Below are positions 1 to 9,128 of a DNA stretch of 64,000 bases, piece by piece (the first letter of the stretch is position 1; each line of letters starts with the position of its first letter). The notes under the pieces were generated by a model. That model was not told the origin of the DNA and did no database searches. It was given only the letters and a program-made list of their open reading frames with translations. A program made the position numbers and the translations under genes. The DNA is from Lysobacter spongiicola DSM 21749 (GTDB lineage: Bacteria; Pseudomonadota; Gammaproteobacteria; Xanthomonadales; Xanthomonadaceae): NCBI RefSeq assembly GCF_900167055.1, contig NZ_FUXP01000001.1, positions 744,001 through 808,000 on the forward strand, written 5' to 3'.

Positions 1-1822
1 CCGCGATCAACCCGCGGATGTCCTTGGCCGACTGCGTGGTGCGCTGTGCAAGCATGCGCACTTCGGAGGCGACCACGGCGAAACCCCGGCCCTGCTCGCC
101 CGCCCGCGCGGCCTCGACGGCGGCGTTGAGCGAGAGCAGGTTGGTCTGGAACGCGATCGAGTCGATCAGCCCGATGATGTCGGCGATGCGCGTGGTGGCT
201 TCGGTAATCGCGGCCATGGCGCTGACCGCCCCGCGCACCACCTCGGCACCTTCCTGCGCCCGCTCGTTGGCCGACCGCGTGATCTCGCGGGTCTGGCGGC
301 TGTTCTCGGCCGCGGCGCTGATCGAGCTGACCAGTTGCACCACGTTGGCTGCCGAGCGCTCCAGGGAGCTGGCCTGCTGTTCGGTCCGGGCCGACAGATC
401 GGCATTGCCGCGGGCGATCTCGTTCGCACCCGCGCCGACCTCGTCGGCCGCTGCCGCCACGCCCTGCAGCGCGGACTGCAGATGGTCCAGCGAGCGGTTC
501 AGGGTGCCGGTCACGTCCGCCAGTGCGCCATCGAACTCGCCCGTAGCACGTCGGGTGAGGTCGCCTTCCGCCAGTGCCGCGGTCGTGGCTCCGATCTCGT
601 GGAAGGCCGAATCCAGCGACTCCAGCGCGCGGTTGACCGAGCCCTTCAGGTCGTCGAGCTCACCCGGCAGGTCCAGGTCGATGCGCTGGCTGAAGTCGCC
701 TGCGGCCGCGCCGGCCATGGTCGAACGCAGGGCGGCAAGTGCCGACTGCAGGCCGCCCATCGCGGCATCGACCTTGGCGCGGGACTCGCCCTGCACGCTG
801 GCATCCATCCGGGCGGCGAAGTCGCCACGGGCGATCGCGTCCATCACCTCGTCAAGTGCGGCCATCGTGCCCGCCACCGAATCGGCACCCTGGTTGACAC
901 CCTGCTTCAGAGTGGCGAGGTCACCGGGAAGATCGGCCTCGACCCGACGGGAGAAGTCGCCACGCGCGACCGCGCCCAGCACTTCGTTGGTCTCTCCGAT
1001 GGCGGAATTCAGGTTGCCGAGCAGGCCCTGGAAATCGCGGCACATCATGGCGATGGCATCGCTGCCCTCGACCTCGATACGCGAGGAGAAGCGGCCGGCG
1101 GAGACGTCGGCGATGACCTTGCGCAGCCGGTCGATCGGGCCGCGGATGGCCTGGTCGACCGCGATCGAGGCCAGGATCACAACGATCGCCAGCAGCACCA
1201 CGAGGCCGATGCCCAGCATGGCCGCGCGATTGGCCGAAGCGGAGGCGTCTCCCAGTGCCGCGGTAAAGGCACCCTGGCGCTCGGTGGCCAGCGCGGCCAG
1301 CCCGGTGCTGAAGGTGTCGTAGGCCTGTTGCATGGCCTGCGCCTGTGCCTGCAGGTCGGCGATGTCGATATCGCCGTTGATCTGTCCCATCACCGTGCCG
1401 CGCGCAAGTGCGACATAGTCCGCCCACTGCAGCGAAAGCGTTTCGAGCTGGGCCGCCAGCGCGGGGTTGGCCTTGCCCATGGCCGCCAGTTCCGCGGCCA
1501 CCTGTTCGCTCTGTGCGACCGCGTCCTCAACCAGGAACTCGTCACTGGTGCCCAGCGCCTGGGTGAACAGCGAGCGCACCTCGACCTGGTCGGTGCGCGC
1601 CTCCGCCAGCGAATTCAGCACCGGCAGGGTGTTCTGGGCGAAACCGTCCAGCGTGGTCGCATTGGAGCGCGCCAGCATCACGCTGAACAGCGCGTACAGC
1701 AGGAACCCGGCCAGCGCCGCCGCAGGCACCAGCATGACCTTGGCGCGAATGGACATGTGTCGCAGCGGACGTACGAGACCGCCGAGCATGAGGTTCGGGT
1801 GGAATCGGGGGGAAATAGCCAT
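1..1822 (-). CDS. Methyl-accepting chemotaxis protein with repeated HAMP-like units (3' end outside window)
   Basis: Transmembrane chemoreceptor that would signal to CheA/CheW; 607 codons are visible and the C-terminus runs off the left edge. Residues about 30-50 and 201-223 are membrane helices bracketing a roughly 150-residue periplasmic helical sensor. After the second helix there are at least five HAMP-like units, each marked by a GDF/GRF turn: [10 protein letters not shown] near 241, [10 protein letters not shown] near 286, [10 protein letters not shown] near 331, [10 protein letters not shown] near 374 and [10 protein letters not shown] near 418. The signalling hairpin tip follows ([20 protein letters not shown], residues 561-580). 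The ATG at 1822 is chosen as the first in-frame Met; ATGs at residues 12 and 23 are possible and no strong ribosome site decides between them. It is divergent from the porin gene, 203 nt apart. Family is certain; ligand unknown. Confidence 0.93.
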   Translation of the reverse strand, partial: MAISPRFHPNLMLGGLVRPLRHMSIRAKVMLVPAAALAGFLLYALFSVMLARSNATTLDGFAQNTLPVLNSLAEARTDQVEVRSLFTQALGTSDEFLVEDAVAQSEQVAAELAAMGKANPALAAQLETLSLQWADYVALARGTVMGQINGDIDIADLQAQAQAMQQAYDTFSTGLAALATERQGAFTAALGDASASANRAAMLGIGLVVLLAIVVILASIAVDQAIRGPIDRLRKVIADVSAGRFSSRIEVEGSDAIAMMCRDFQGLLGNLNSAIGETNEVLGAVARGDFSRRVEADLPGDLATLKQGVNQGADSVAGTMAALDEVMDAIARGDFAARMDASVQGESRAKVDAAMGGLQSALAALRSTMAGAAAGDFSQRIDLDLPGELDDLKGSVNRALESLDSAFHEIGATTAALAEGDLTRRATGEFDGALADVTGTLNRSLDHLQSALQGVAAAADEVGAGANEIARGNADLSARTEQQASSLERSAANVVQLVSSISAAAENSRQTREITRSANERAQEGAEVVRGAVSAMAAITEATTRIADIIGLIDSIAFQTNLLSLNAAVEAARAGEQGRGFAVVASEVRMLAQRTTQSAKDIRGLIA

Positions 1823-2025
1823 GGCTCTCGTGGTGCGTGTGCGCCTCCGGTACGGCGGCGCTTCCAGTGCCCCCTCTATCGGCGGGATGCCCCGGAACTT
1901 GAATGGTCGCAGCGGATGCGGCGCTAAAGATCCGCGGCGAAGTGCCGACAACCGGAGCGTCGCTCCACCGCATCGCCCGCACCGGGCCTGCCGGCGACGC
2001 TGTTCCCCCTATCCTGGAGACCTTC

Positions 2026-3171
2026 GTGAAGAATTCCCTCTCCGTCGCGATTGCCGCGACGTTGATCCTTGCCGCCGCCTCCGCCCAGGCCGAAGTCCGC
2101 GTGAGCGGGTTCGGCCAGGTGGTCGCTGGCGCCACCACCGGCGAAGGCGAGCGCTTCCCGCAGAGCGCCTACACCGATGAAGTCAGCTTCAAGGAAGAGT
2201 CGCTGTTCGCCGTGCAGGTCGATTCCACCCTCAACGATCGCGTCTCGGTCACCGGCCAGGTGCTCGCACGCGGCCATGAGGACTTCGACGCCGAGCTCGC
2301 CTGGGCCTATGCCAACGTCACCCTCGGCAAGGGCTGGTCGATGAAGGCCGGCCGCCAGCGCACCCCCTTCTACCGCTACTCCGACTTCCTCGACGTGGGC
2401 TACGCTTATCCGTGGATCCGCACGCCGGTATCGATGTACAACCAGCCGTGGTCGAACAACGATGGCATCAGCTTCACCCACACCGGCTACTTCGGTGACT
2501 GGTACTCGCAGCTCCAGCTGGTTTATGGCCACTTCGAAGGCGACGCCCGCTTCGACGGCTACAACTACGACGCGAAGCTCGAGAACATCGTCGGTTTCGC
2601 CTGGGACGGCGAATACAACGAGTGGCTGTCGCTGCGCGCGGCTTATCTCCAGGGCGACCTGAGCGTCGCCGGCACCTCGATGGACGACCTCGCCGCCGCA
2701 CTCCAGGCCTACGGGCAGCCGGGCCTGGCCGCCGAGCTCGACTACAACGAAGACAAGGGCAGCTTCGCGAACGTCGGCTTCAAGGTCGACCGGGCCAACT
2801 GGCTGGTGGTCGGCGAATACGCCATCACCCGGATGGACGACACCGCGATGGCCGGCAACGACCGCGCCGACTGGTACCTGTCGGCGGGCCGCCGATTCGG
2901 CAACGTGATGCCGCACCTGACCTGGGGTCGTCGCGACGCCGACGTCCGCACCGACCTGCTGGCGGCGCTACCGCCGGAGCATCCGCTGTACGGGCCGGTG
3001 GCAAGCGCCGCCGCCAGCGAACAGCTGGACGAGTCCTTCGTGGGCCTGGGCGTGCGGTGGGACTTCGCCACCAACGTCGCGTTCAAGGCCGACTGGACCC
3101 GCTACGACAGCAGGATCGCCGAACACGGGGACGCCGACATGGTCTCCACCGGCCTCGTCTTCACGTTCTGA
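2026..3171 (+). CDS. Outer-membrane beta-barrel porin
   Basis: A 381-residue protein with a cleavable signal peptide (ending near AAASAQA) followed by alternating short hydrophobic/aromatic strands and a C-terminal Phe (STGLVFTF), as expected for an outer-membrane barrel inserted by BAM. The strand with TPFYRYSDFLDVGYAYPWIR resembles porins found beside phosphate-binding-like proteins in gammaproteobacteria; that comparison is from memory. The start is a GTG at 2026 preceded by TGGAGA with 6 nt spacing; an in-frame ATG at 1903 would add a non-signal-like extension and is rejected. It lies 13 nt upstream of the small periplasmic protein, so the two are probably co-transcribed. Substrate cannot be told from sequence. 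Confidence 0.82.
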   Translation: MKNSLSVAIAATLILAAASAQAEVRVSGFGQVVAGATTGEGERFPQSAYTDEVSFKEESLFAVQVDSTLNDRVSVTGQVLARGHEDFDAELAWAYANVTLGKGWSMKAGRQRTPFYRYSDFLDVGYAYPWIRTPVSMYNQPWSNNDGISFTHTGYFGDWYSQLQLVYGHFEGDARFDGYNYDAKLENIVGFAWDGEYNEWLSLRAAYLQGDLSVAGTSMDDLAAALQAYGQPGLAAELDYNEDKGSFANVGFKVDRANWLVVGEYAITRMDDTAMAGNDRADWYLSAGRRFGNVMPHLTWGRRDADVRTDLLAALPPEHPLYGPVASAAASEQLDESFVGLGVRWDFATNVAFKADWTRYDSRIAEHGDADMVSTGLVFTF

Positions 3172-3184
3172 CCGGGAGCCCATC

Positions 3185-3592
3185 ATGAAAAAGAACTTCC
3201 TGGCATTCCTGGCGCTCGCACTGCTGGCCGGCCACGCCCATGCCGGCTCGGTGATCGTCGCCGCCGACAGCAAGGCCGGCGCGATGGACGCCGAAGCGGT
3301 ACGCCGCGTGTTCCTCGGCCGCGAGGCTTCGGTCGGCGGCGCCAAGGCGCAGGTCATCTACCAGAAGGGCGGCGCGGTGCGCGAGACCTTCGACAAGGCG
3401 GTACTGGGCAAGGCCGGCGCCGAACTGACCACCTACTGGTCGCGGCTGATCTTCACCGGCAAGGCCACCGCGCCGGACGAGGTGGCCAACGATGCGGCGG
3501 TGAAGGCGAAGGTCGCCGGTACGCCGGGTGCCATCGGCTACGTGTCCGATGCCGCCGTCGATGGATCGGTGAAGGTGCTGCACAAGTTCTGA
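3185..3592 (+). CDS. Small periplasmic PstS-like (phosphate-binding superfamily) protein
   Basis: A 135-residue protein with an N-terminal signal peptide (MKKNFLAFLALALLAGHAHA) and a single compact domain resembling the PBP-like fold of phosphate ABC-transporter substrate-binding proteins: VIVAADSKAG at the mature N-terminus, AEAVRRVFLGRE, TYWSRLIFTGKA and PGAIGYVSDAA. It is less than half the length of a normal PstS and no permease or ATPase gene is nearby, so transport by a standard Pst system is not implied. Gene order porin then binding protein, with a divergent chemoreceptor, suggests a role in uptake or sensing at the envelope; this is inference. Confidence 0.72.
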   Translation: MKKNFLAFLALALLAGHAHAGSVIVAADSKAGAMDAEAVRRVFLGREASVGGAKAQVIYQKGGAVRETFDKAVLGKAGAELTTYWSRLIFTGKATAPDEVANDAAVKAKVAGTPGAIGYVSDAAVDGSVKVLHKF

Positions 3593-3709
3593 GTGCTTCA
3601 CCGGGATGACCGGACGGCCCGCGGTGCGAAAGCCCCGCGGGCCGTTCCGTTTCCGGCGCCAGGCATTCCCGCTCCATTCCAGGACCTGGCGCCGTGGCAC
3701 CATTCGCGC

Positions 3710-5155
3710 ATGCGCGCCCTCCTCTCGCCCAACGACCTGCCCAAGGCCCCGATCTGCGTGGCCTTCAGCGGCGGGCTGGATTCGAGCGTGCTGCTGCACC
3801 TGCTCGCCGCCCTGCCGATGGCCCGTGAGCGCGGCCTGCGCGCATGGCATGTCCACCACGGCCTGCAGCCCGCGGCCGACGGCTGGGCCAACCACTGCGC
3901 CGATACGTGTCGTGCGCTGGACGTCGAGTTGCGGGTATCCCGGGTGTCTGTGATTGCCGGCGGCGACGGCCCCGAGGCGGCTGCACGTCGCGCCCGTCGC
4001 ACTGCATTCGCATCCGGGCTTGGCCATGGTGAAGTCCTGGCGCTGGCCCACCACCAGGACGACCAGGCGGAGACCTTCCTGCTGCGCGCGCTTCGTGCGT
4101 CGGGCATCGATGGACTGGCGGCGATGCAGCCTTGGCAAGCCTTCGCATCGGGGTTCATGTGGCGGCCGCTGCTGCAGGCGACACGGGAATCGCTGGAGGA
4201 CTACGCAACGGCACACGCCCTGCGCTGGATCGAGGACCCCAGCAACTCCGATGTCTCGATGGACCGGAATTTCCTGCGTCGCCGCGTGATGCCCGTGCTT
4301 AGGGAGCGGTGGCCACATGCGACCGCGGCGCTGGCCGGCTCGGCCTCCCTGTGCGCACAGGCCGCTGGACTGCTCCAGCAAGAGGACGCGGCAGCCATGG
4401 CCGGCGTCTCGGGCGCCGAGCCAGGGGAGCTCTCCCGCGCGAAGCTCCTCCAGCTCAACGTCGACCGGCGCGCACGGGTGCTGCGGCACTGGATCGACTC
4501 GCTCGGCCTGCCACCGCTCCCCGCAACCGGAGTCGCCCGGATCGAATCCGATCTCCTGCGTGCGCGGGACGACGCCTCGGCGCGGTTCGAGTGGAACAAC
4601 GCCGCGGTGGTGGCCTGGCGCGACCGGCTCCATGCCGGACCGGTGCGGCCACCGCTGCCTGATGGCTGGCAGGTGGAGTGGGACGGACGCGCGCCGCTGG
4701 ACTTGCCCGGCGGCGGCACCCTGGCCCTCGTCACCCCACCCGCCCCCGTAGGAGCGGCTTCAGCCGCGATCGGAGAATCATTCGCCCGCGCCGGGTCCAC
4801 GATCGCGGCTGAAGCCGCTCCTACGCGCCGAAGGAAGTCCCCTTGGGGGACAGCGGCCTCCGGGCACGGTGGCAGGATGCCCGGCTTCGCCGAGCCGCTG
4901 GTGGTCCACGCGCGGCGTGGCGGGGAGCGCATCGCGCTGCCAGGCCGGGCCCATTCCCACGCGCTCAAGCACGTCCTGCAGGACACCGGCGTACCGCCAT
5001 GGGTGCGCGCGCGTATGCCGCTGGTCTCCACCCGGGACGGCGAGCTGCTCGCGGCGGGTGATCGGCTGTTGTCGTCGTCTTTCAGCCGCCGGCTCGCAGC
5101 GCACGGCGCCCGCCTGGAGTGGGATGAAGGCAGTGGCCCGGCTCGCGTCGATTGA
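3710..5155 (+). CDS. tilS: tRNA(Ile)-lysidine synthase TilS, with an in-frame REP element
   Basis: Cytoplasmic enzyme that uses ATP and lysine to convert the wobble C34 of tRNA-Ile(CAU) to lysidine, letting it read AUA. The N-terminal PP-loop SGGLDSS is at residues 20-26, followed by [13 protein letters not shown] and [21 protein letters not shown]-type motifs. The middle carries the TilS substrate domain and the C-terminus the TilS_C domain ([13 protein letters not shown], then [10 protein letters not shown]). The protein is 481 residues from the ATG at 3710; upstream in-frame codons back to 3593 lie before the conserved N-terminus and are excluded. Residues about 347-372 are encoded by a 77-bp palindromic repeat that reads through in frame. 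The next gene, xseB, starts 31 nt downstream. Confidence 0.95.
   Translation: MRALLSPNDLPKAPICVAFSGGLDSSVLLHLLAALPMARERGLRAWHVHHGLQPAADGWANHCADTCRALDVELRVSRVSVIAGGDGPEAAARRARRTAFASGLGHGEVLALAHHQDDQAETFLLRALRASGIDGLAAMQPWQAFASGFMWRPLLQATRESLEDYATAHALRWIEDPSNSDVSMDRNFLRRRVMPVLRERWPHATAALAGSASLCAQAAGLLQQEDAAAMAGVSGAEPGELSRAKLLQLNVDRRARVLRHWIDSLGLPPLPATGVARIESDLLRARDDASARFEWNNAAVVAWRDRLHAGPVRPPLPDGWQVEWDGRAPLDLPGGGTLALVTPPAPVGAASAAIGESFARAGSTIAAEAAPTRRRKSPWGTAASGHGGRMPGFAEPLVVHARRGGERIALPGRAHSHALKHVLQDTGVPPWVRARMPLVSTRDGELLAAGDRLLSSSFSRRLAAHGARLEWDEGSGPARVD
4748..4824. repeat. Palindromic REP-type element inside the tilS coding sequence
   Basis: Two perfect 24-nt inverted arms (4748-4771 and 4801-4824), each beginning GTAGGAGCGGCTTCAGCC on its own strand, flank a 29-nt loop. 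The same arms form the intergenic element at 6361-6437. Such paired REP sequences are normally extragenic; here the copy is translated as part of TilS without interrupting the frame. Confidence 0.93.
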
Positions 5156-5186
5156 CCCCGCAGGCACCCCACCCCACACTTGCCCG

Positions 5187-5459
5187 ATGGCACGGAAAAC
5201 CCAGAACGAAGCCTCGCCGGTCGCCGATTTCGAGACGTCCCTGGACGCGCTCGAGCAACTGGTCGAGAAGATGGAACACGGCGACATGACGCTGGAGGAG
5301 TCCCTGGCGGCGTACGAGCGCGGGGTCGGGTTGTACCGGCATTGCCAGACGGCGCTGGAACAGGCGGAGCTGCGCGTGCGCCTGCTCAGCGACCCGCAGG
5401 ATCCCGCCAGCGGCGAGGACTTCGCCGCAGCCCCGGGGCCCTCCGAACGCAATGACTGA
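5187..5459 (+). CDS. xseB: Exodeoxyribonuclease VII small subunit
   Basis: A 90-residue small subunit that forms a multimeric sheath around XseA in the nuclease which degrades single-stranded DNA. The XseB core is clear: [20 protein letters not shown] followed by [13 protein letters not shown] and [13 protein letters not shown], a two-helix hairpin. Length is typical of the family. The ATG at 5187 is the first consistent with the conserved start. It overlaps ispA by 8 nt, so the two are likely translationally coupled; xseB-ispA adjacency is common in proteobacteria. Confidence 0.94.
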   Translation: MARKTQNEASPVADFETSLDALEQLVEKMEHGDMTLEESLAAYERGVGLYRHCQTALEQAELRVRLLSDPQDPASGEDFAAAPGPSERND

Positions 5460-6333
5460 CCCGCGCCTGGCGGCGTGGCGCGAGCGCACCGACGCGGCGC
5501 TGGCACAGGCGCTGCCTGACCCTTCGGTTTCGCCCGGGCGTTTGCACGCCGCCATGCGCCATGCGGTGCTGCTGGGTGGCAAGCGCATGCGCCCGCTGCT
5601 GGTCCACGCCACGGGTGCCCTGCTGGATGCCGATACGGCGCTGCTGGATGCACCGGCAGTGGCCGTCGAACTGGTGCATGCCTACTCGCTGGTCCATGAC
5701 GACCTGCCGGCCATGGACGACGACGCACTGCGCCGCGGGCAGCCCACCGTGCACGTCGCGTTCGACGAGGCCACGGCGATCCTGGCCGGCGATGCCCTGC
5801 AGTCGCTGGCGTTCCAGGTGCTCGCGGGAGCACCTGGCGACGCCGCGCTGCGCGGACAGCTGCTGGCCACGCTGGCGGGCGCTGCCGGCGCGTCCGGCAT
5901 GTGTGGCGGCCAGGCACTCGACCTGGAGGCGACCGGCAATGGCGGCAGCCTCACCGTCGCCGACCTCGAGCGGCTGCACGCCCTCAAGACCGGCGCCCTG
6001 ATCCGGGCCGCGGTGCGGATGGGGGCCCTCGCCGGTGGCGGCGATGAAGACACCCTGGCGCGCCTCGACGCATTCGCCTCCGCGCTGGGCCTGGCCTTCC
6101 AGGTACGCGACGACATCCTCGACGTCGAAGGCGACAGCGACACCCTCGGCAAGACCGTCGGCAAGGATGCCGAGCAGGACAAGGCCACCTTCCCGGCACT
6201 GATCGGCATGCAGGCGTCGCGCGATCGGCTGGACGAGCTGCGCCGGGTGATGGACGAGGCACTGGCTCCGTTCGGAGAGCGCGCCAAGGCGCTGCGCTCG
6301 CTGGGCCGGCTGGCGGTCGAACGCGACCGCTGA
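5452..6333 (+). CDS. ispA: (2E,6E)-farnesyl diphosphate synthase
   Basis: A 293-residue cytoplasmic prenyltransferase that condenses DMAPP/GPP with IPP to farnesyl diphosphate for quinone and undecaprenyl synthesis. It shows [14 protein letters not shown], the first aspartate-rich motif DDLPAMDDD in [18 protein letters not shown], and the second motif [13 protein letters not shown]. The start overlaps the end of xseB by 8 nt. In many relatives dxs follows as a third gene; here the operon ends with an intergenic REP element and a convergent DUF4870 gene instead. Confidence 0.95.
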   Translation: MTDPRLAAWRERTDAALAQALPDPSVSPGRLHAAMRHAVLLGGKRMRPLLVHATGALLDADTALLDAPAVAVELVHAYSLVHDDLPAMDDDALRRGQPTVHVAFDEATAILAGDALQSLAFQVLAGAPGDAALRGQLLATLAGAAGASGMCGGQALDLEATGNGGSLTVADLERLHALKTGALIRAAVRMGALAGGGDEDTLARLDAFASALGLAFQVRDDILDVEGDSDTLGKTVGKDAEQDKATFPALIGMQASRDRLDELRRVMDEALAPFGERAKALRSLGRLAVERDR

Positions 6334-6360
6334 TCGTCCCGCATCCGACGCGCAAAAACC

Positions 6361-6437
6361 TGTAGGAGCGGCTTCAGCCGCGATCCGGAAACGGCACCTG
6401 TCGCCGGCTCCCGATCGCGGCTGAAGCCGCTCCTACA
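6361..6437. repeat. Intergenic palindromic REP-type element
   Basis: Perfect 25-nt inverted arms (6361-6385 and 6413-6437) separated by 27 nt. The arms match those of the element in tilS. It lies between the convergent ispA and DUF4870 genes, the usual location of such elements, and could act as an mRNA 3'-end stabiliser. Confidence 0.93.
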
Positions 6438-6445
6438 GGTTCCTG

Positions 6446-6481
6446 CAAAAACAGCGGGCGCCAGCCGGGTGGCCGGCGCCC
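6446..6481 (-). terminator. Intrinsic terminator downstream of the DUF4870 gene
   Basis: On the minus strand a stem GGGCGCC/GGCGCCC (6456-6481) with further internal pairing is followed by a run of five T residues (complement of 6447-6451). It sits 8 nt after the stop of the DUF4870 gene. Confidence 0.8.
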
Positions 6482-6488
6482 GTATTCC

Positions 6489-7031
6489 TTACTTGATCAG
6501 CCGCATCGTCAGCGGGTAGCGGTAGGCCACGCCTTCGTTGGCCTTGATGCCACCGATGATGGCGAACACCAGCCAGGCGATGCCGATGATGATCCACGCC
6601 GGGATCGCGATGATCAGGCCGATGCCGAGGGTCAGCACCGACAGCAGCAGCAGCGCCAGGAAGACGATACCGACGGTGATGTTGAAGTTGAGCGCCTCTT
6701 TGCCCTGGTCATCGACGAAGGGCATCGTGTCCTTCTTGACCATCCAGATGATCAGCGGGCCGATGAATACACCGATGCTGCCGGCCCAACCCGCGGTGAG
6801 CAGTCCACCGACGATCGCCGACAGGTGCGCGAACATCGCCCACTGGCGCTGTTCCGGGGAGTGCCCCGGGGCAGCCGTCTCCGCGGCCGGCGGCGGCTGG
6901 TTGAACGGCGGCGGACCACCAGCGGGCGGATCATTCGGCGGCGGCGGGCTCGGCGGCGCCTGGCCGGACGCAGGCTGGCTGGAAGGCGGATCGTTGGGCG
7001 GCGTGCCCGGCTCGTTCTCGTTGGGGTTCAC
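6489..7031 (-). CDS. DUF4870 domain membrane protein with proline-rich N-terminus
   Basis: A 180-residue protein whose first about 70 residues are low-complexity and rich in Pro, Gly and Asn/Asp, followed by a DUF4870-type domain: EQRQWAMFAHLSAIVGGLL, then FIGPLIIWMVKKDTMPFVDD and QGKEALNFNITV, with three or four membrane helices. The motif 'QGKEALNFQ' is the hallmark of the family, whose function is unknown. GTG at 7031 is chosen because AGGAG lies about 7 nt upstream; an ATG 17 codons earlier has no good site. It appears to be a single-gene unit with its own terminator. Confidence 0.85.
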   Translation of the reverse strand: MNPNENEPGTPPNDPPSSQPASGQAPPSPPPPNDPPAGGPPPFNQPPPAAETAAPGHSPEQRQWAMFAHLSAIVGGLLTAGWAGSIGVFIGPLIIWMVKKDTMPFVDDQGKEALNFNITVGIVFLALLLLSVLTLGIGLIIAIPAWIIIGIAWLVFAIIGGIKANEGVAYRYPLTMRLIK

Positions 7032-7106
7032 TTGCAGCTCCTGGTGACGGTCACGTGAATCGACACTATGCCACGCACACACCGACCGCCACAGCCAACG
7101 CGATGG

Positions 7107-8477
7107 TCAGCCTTCGCCGGCCACCGTCATGCGGCCCACGAGGATCGAACCGGTGCGCACGTGGGAACGGGTGTCGACATCGCTGCCCACCGCCTCGATC
7201 GCAGCAAACATCTTCCTGAGGTTGCCGGCGATGGTGATGCCGTCCACCGGATACTGGATCCGGCCGTCCTCGATCCAGAAGCCGGCGGCGCCGCGCGAGT
7301 AATCGCCGGTGATGTTGTTGACGCCCTGCCCCATCAGCTCGGTGACCAGCAGGCCGCGACCCATGCCGGCGATCATCGAATCGAGGTCGCCCGCATTGGA
7401 AGCGACCTGCAGGTTGTGCACCCCGCCGGCGTTGGCAGTGGTCTGCAGGCCGAGGCGGCGAGCCGAATAGCTGCCCAGGATGTAACGCTGCAGCACGCCG
7501 GCGCGCACCAGGGGCGACTCACGGGTCGCCACGCCCTCGGCATCGAACGAAGCGGAGCGGAAGCCGCGCGGCAGGAACGGCAGCTCCTCGATCCCGAACC
7601 ACTCGGGGAAGAGCTGCGTGCCGGCGCTGTCGACCAGGAAGCTGGCGCGGCGGTAGAGCGCACCGCCCGATACCGCGCCGAGCAGGTGCCCGACCAGGGA
7701 CCGCGCCACCTCGGCCGAATACAGCACCGGGTATTCACCGGTCGGCACCTGCCGTGGCGCCAGGCGCGACACGGCGCGTTCGGCGGCCTTGCGGCCGATG
7801 GTCGCGGCCGATTCCAGCTCGTCCGCCGACAGCGCGATGCTGTACCAGCCGTCGCGCTGCATGCCTTCGCCGCGCCCGGCAATCAGCGCGCAGCCCAGGC
7901 TGTGCTGGGTGCTGCGCTCGCGCCCGACAAAACCATGCGAGTTGGCATACACCGACAGGCTGCTGCCGCTGCCGACGGAGGCGCCGTCGGAGTTCTCCAG
8001 CCTCGGATCGTGGTCGCGTCCGGCCTGTTCGCATGCCAGCGCCAGCTCGATCGCGTGGTCGGCGTCCAGGTCCCAGGGATGCCAGCTGTCGAACTCGCGG
8101 ATGTCGGTGGCCATCAGCCCGGCATCGGCCAGGCCGGCCGCCGGGTCGTGTTCGGTGTGGCGTGCGATCGCGCAGGCCTGCTGGATCGTCGCCTGCAGGC
8201 TGTCCTCGCGCAGGTCGGCGGTCGAAGCACTGCCCTTGCGGCCGCCGAAGTACACGGTGACTGCAATGCCGCGGTCGCGGGTGGATTCCACCGTCTCGAC
8301 CTCGCCCATGCGCACGTTGACGTTGAGGCCGGTGTCTTCGGAGCAGGAGACCTCCGCCTGGTCGGTACCCTCGGCCAGGGCGTGGTCGAGCAGGCGGCGC
8401 GACAGCCCGGCCAGCATGTCCAGGCGGGCTTCGCTGTCGGCGGCGGGGGGCACGGATGAAGGGGCGATGTCGTTCAA
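7107..8477 (-). CDS. pmbA: TldD/PmbA family protease subunit PmbA (TldE)
   Basis: Partner of TldD in the heterodimeric metalloprotease that in Escherichia coli trims microcin B17 and CcdA. Typical PmbA features are present: [20 protein letters not shown] near the N-terminus, the [18 protein letters not shown] strand, and the C-terminal [20 protein letters not shown]-like stretch. PmbA lacks the HExxxH zinc motif, which TldD supplies. The best start is a TTG at 8477 preceded by AAGGA with 7 nt spacing, giving 456 residues, close to the E. coli length; the frame stays open far upstream but into non-homologous sequence overlapping darP. It is divergent from darP (67 nt). Confidence 0.92.
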   Translation of the reverse strand: MNDIAPSSVPPAADSEARLDMLAGLSRRLLDHALAEGTDQAEVSCSEDTGLNVNVRMGEVETVESTRDRGIAVTVYFGGRKGSASTADLREDSLQATIQQACAIARHTEHDPAAGLADAGLMATDIREFDSWHPWDLDADHAIELALACEQAGRDHDPRLENSDGASVGSGSSLSVYANSHGFVGRERSTQHSLGCALIAGRGEGMQRDGWYSIALSADELESAATIGRKAAERAVSRLAPRQVPTGEYPVLYSAEVARSLVGHLLGAVSGGALYRRASFLVDSAGTQLFPEWFGIEELPFLPRGFRSASFDAEGVATRESPLVRAGVLQRYILGSYSARRLGLQTTANAGGVHNLQVASNAGDLDSMIAGMGRGLLVTELMGQGVNNITGDYSRGAAGFWIEDGRIQYPVDGITIAGNLRKMFAAIEAVGSDVDTRSHVRTGSILVGRMTVAGEG

Positions 8478-8544
8478 TGTCTTATCCTTGCACGATGGTG
8501 TTTCCGCCAGATCTGCGGAAACCGGGTTTTCTGGAAGGGGCAAG

Positions 8545-9108
8545 ATGCGCGGCGTAGACGAAGAAACCGGCGAATACCGCGGCGCCAGCCGCAGCCAGCA
8601 GCGGCGCGAGGCGCTGGAGATCCTGTCGCTGGGCGAGCGCCTGGTCGCACTGACCGACGCCCAGCTGGCGCGCCTGCCGGTGCCGGAGGAACTGCTGCCG
8701 CACATCCGCGACACCCGCCGCATCACTTCCCACATCGCCCACAAGCGGCAACTGGCGTTCCTGGCCAAGCAGATGCGCCGGCAGGACGACGAGACGCTGG
8801 ATGCGATCCGCGATGCCATGGACGAGAAGGGCGAGGCCGCGCGCCGCGAGGTGGCAGCCATGCACCGGGTCGAAGCATGGCGCGAGCGCCTGCTGGACGA
8901 AGGCGACCAAGCGCTGGGCGAGCTGGTCGAGCAGCATCCGGAAGCCGACCGCCAGGCGTTGCGCCAGCTGGTGCGCAACACCCTGGAGGAGCGCAAGCGC
9001 AACAAGCCGCCGCGGGCCTACCGCGAACTGTTCCGGCACCTGCGCGAGACGATGCTGCCGACGGCCACCGATGCCGACCCCGAAGACGGCGACGAAGAGA
9101 CCGCGTGA
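8545..9108 (+). CDS. darP: Ribosome-associated protein DarP (YjgA, DUF615)
   Basis: A 187-residue, highly charged helical protein of the DUF615 family. In E. coli DarP binds pre-50S particles and promotes late large-subunit assembly. Key family blocks are [20 protein letters not shown] near residue 16, [20 protein letters not shown] near 51 and the C-terminal [15 protein letters not shown] at 8545 follows GGAAGGGG with about 5 nt spacing. It is divergent from pmbA, as in E. coli, and convergent with tldD, whose stop lies 20 nt away. Confidence 0.93.
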   Translation: MRGVDEETGEYRGASRSQQRREALEILSLGERLVALTDAQLARLPVPEELLPHIRDTRRITSHIAHKRQLAFLAKQMRRQDDETLDAIRDAMDEKGEAARREVAAMHRVEAWRERLLDEGDQALGELVEQHPEADRQALRQLVRNTLEERKRNKPPRAYRELFRHLRETMLPTATDADPEDGDEETA

Positions 9109-9128
9109 TTCCGCGGGCGGCGCCAGGC

